Both the position numbers and the translations under genes were made by a program. The notes under the pieces were generated by a model. That model did no database searches. It worked only from the letters and a program-made list of their open reading frames with translations, and was not told where the DNA came from. A DNA stretch of 50,676 bases from JBBDNV01 sp040877415 (GTDB lineage Bacteria > Planctomycetota > Planctomycetia > Pirellulales > PALSA-1355), in assembly GCA_040877415.1 (NCBI GenBank), contig JBBDNV010000194.1, forward strand, positions 1-50,676, in the 5' to 3' direction. Numbering within the stretch: the first letter of the stretch is position 1; every line of letters begins with the position of its first letter. Of this stretch, positions 49,614 through 50,676 are shown in pieces.

Positions 49614-50676
49614 CACATCCGAAACACGCCAAAAGTTTCCGCGCCTTTCACTTCGGCGGAAAGAGCCGCGGAGAGTGCGATTCCCAGCACGGTGCGCGAA
49701 TCGCGGGGATCGATGATGCCGTCGTCGAAGACCTGCCCGCTGGTGAAGGTGGCCAGCGATTCGGCTTCGATCTGGTCTTCCACGGCCTTGCGCATCATCG
49801 CGTCCTGTTTCTCGTCAAAGGGTTTTCCGCCGGCTTGTGCCGCGGCGCGGCGAACGATCGACAACACGCCGGCCAGTTGCTGCGGGCCCATGACCGCCGT
49901 TTTGCTGTTGGGCCAGATGAAGACAAACCGCGGCCGGTAGGCGTAGCCGCACATGCCGTAGTTTCCGGCGCCGTACGATCCGCCGATCTGCAGCGTCAGG
50001 TGCGGCACGGTGCTGTTGGAAACCGCGTTAATCATCTGGGCCCCGTGCTTGATGATGCCGCCCTGCTCGTACTGTTTTCCGACCATGTAGCCGGTGACGT
50101 TTTGAATGAACAGGAGTGGCACGGGCTGTCGATTGGCGAGCTGGATGAATTGCGCCGCCTTTTGCGACTCGGCCGAGAAGAGCACGCCGTGTTGATTGGC
50201 CAGGATGCCGATCTCGTAACCATAGAGCGACGCCCAACCGGTAATCAAATTGACGCCGTAGGCCGGCTTGAACTCGTGAAACCGTGAGCCGTCGACAATC
50301 CGGGCCATGATCTCGCGCATGTCGACGGGGAGCTTCAAGTCGGCCGGAGCCAACCCCAGCAGGCTTTCCGCTTCGTAGAGCGGTTCCTCGACGTCGGCGG
50401 CCGCAGCGGGCCCGAGCTTCTTCCAGTTCAGGTTGGCGACGATTTCGCGCCCGATGCGCAGCGCGTCCAATTCGTCGGCGGCCAGGTAATCCGAGAGACC
50501 CGAGACGCGCGAGTGCATTTCCGCGCCGCCGAGCTCCTCGTCGTCGGACTCTTCGCCGGTGGCCATTTTCACCAGCGGCGGCCCGCCGAGGAAGACCTTG
50601 GCGCGCCGTTTGACGAATACGGAGTAATCGCACATGGCCGGCGTGTAGGCCCCGCCGGCGGTCGAATTGCCGAACA
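49613..50676 (-). CDS. Acyl-CoA carboxylase carboxyltransferase subunit (AtuC-like), 5' truncated
   Basis: The gene runs off the right edge of the window; the visible part begins with FGNSTAGGAYTPAMCDYSVF. It continues with VFLGGPPLVKMATGEESDDE, ELGGAEMHSRVSGLSDYLA, GVLFSAESQKAAQFIQLANR, LLFIQNVTGYMVGKQYEQGG, GGSYGAGNYGMCGYAYRPRF and a C-terminus AALSAEVKGAETFGVFRM. This is the carboxyltransferase beta subunit of branched-chain or geranyl-type acyl-CoA carboxylases; the GAEMH and YMVGKQYEQGG segments are characteristic. Together with the biotin carboxylase and AtuA-like genes it forms an AtuC-AtuF-AtuA-like operon. The start codon is outside the window. Confidence 0.9.
   Translation of the reverse strand, partial: FGNSTAGGAYTPAMCDYSVFVKRRAKVFLGGPPLVKMATGEESDDEELGGAEMHSRVSGLSDYLAADELDALRIGREIVANLNWKKLGPAAAADVEEPLYEAESLLGLAPADLKLPVDMREIMARIVDGSRFHEFKPAYGVNLITGWASLYGYEIGILANQHGVLFSAESQKAAQFIQLANRQPVPLLFIQNVTGYMVGKQYEQGGIIKHGAQMINAVSNSTVPHLTLQIGGSYGAGNYGMCGYAYRPRFVFIWPNSKTAVMGPQQLAGVLSIVRRAAAQAGGKPFDEKQDAMMRKAVEDQIEAESLATFTSGQVFDDGIIDPRDSRTVLGIALSAALSAEVKGAETFGVFRM

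Overview
The window comes from a high-GC planctomycete, most likely of the Pirellulales. The main clue is the giant secreted protein at 11589-15500, whose N-terminus carries the planctomycetal LESLE-x-R-x-TPA motif and whose C-terminus looks like a planctomycetal dockerin. Lipoproteins, duplicated Wza-like exporters and an acyclic-terpene-type acyl-CoA carboxylase fit the same background. I see no rRNA, tRNA, transposase or CRISPR array.

Regions. (1) 1-8575, minus strand: an export and sugar block. In transcription order it holds a TPR lipoprotein, two tandem Wza-like export proteins, a WecE-type aminotransferase, a GtrB/ArnC-like glycosyltransferase, a WecD-type N-acetyltransferase and a truncated membrane protein. 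WecE plus WecD implies dTDP-Fuc4NAc. (2) 8576-9592: about 1 kb without a gene, with a promoter-like pair, small hairpins and a perfect palindrome. (3) 9593-17432, plus strand: WecG/TagA-family transferase, GDP-mannose 3,5-epimerase-like enzyme, the giant modular surface protein, a duplicated cysteine-rich protein of unknown family, a MITE-like palindrome and an RfbC-like epimerase. (4) 17462-18460, minus strand: a diguanylate cyclase. (5) 18782-26583, plus strand: the Wzx/Wzy-type assembly machine. It contains a Wzz/GumC-like chain-length protein with a 24-bp tandem repeat, a small coupled ORF, a degenerate BY-kinase ATPase, an initiating phosphoglycosyl transferase with a dead-GGDEF domain, a flippase, a polymerase/ligase and a glycosyltransferase. 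(6) 26615-33070, plus strand: a compact sugar-nucleotide operon with two SDR enzymes, a DUF4910 M28-like hydrolase, a NovU/TylC3-type C-methyltransferase, a glucose-1-phosphate cytidylyltransferase and a PIG-L deacetylase. It looks like a branched C-methyl CDP-sugar pathway. (7) 33263-34429: an AT-richer SGNH hydrolase, probably acquired. (8) 34490-45736: metabolic and envelope genes, including a PilZ-TM protein and a Tat-exported hydrolase followed by an exported VOC protein. (9) 45748-50676, minus strand: an AtuC-AtuF-AtuA-like acyl-CoA carboxylase operon, cut by the window end.

How it fits together. Regions 1-7 read as one large exopolysaccharide or capsule locus. The most striking point is the density of cyclic-di-GMP signatures. 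There is a diguanylate cyclase (DGDEF with an I-site), a PilZ membrane protein nearby, and, fused to the initiating sugar transferase, a GGDEF-like domain with a destroyed active site (GEQQV) but an intact RxxD inhibitory-site motif at the canonical spacing. By analogy with PelD this suggests direct c-di-GMP control of the first committed step of polysaccharide synthesis. All calls come from reading the sequence without database searches.
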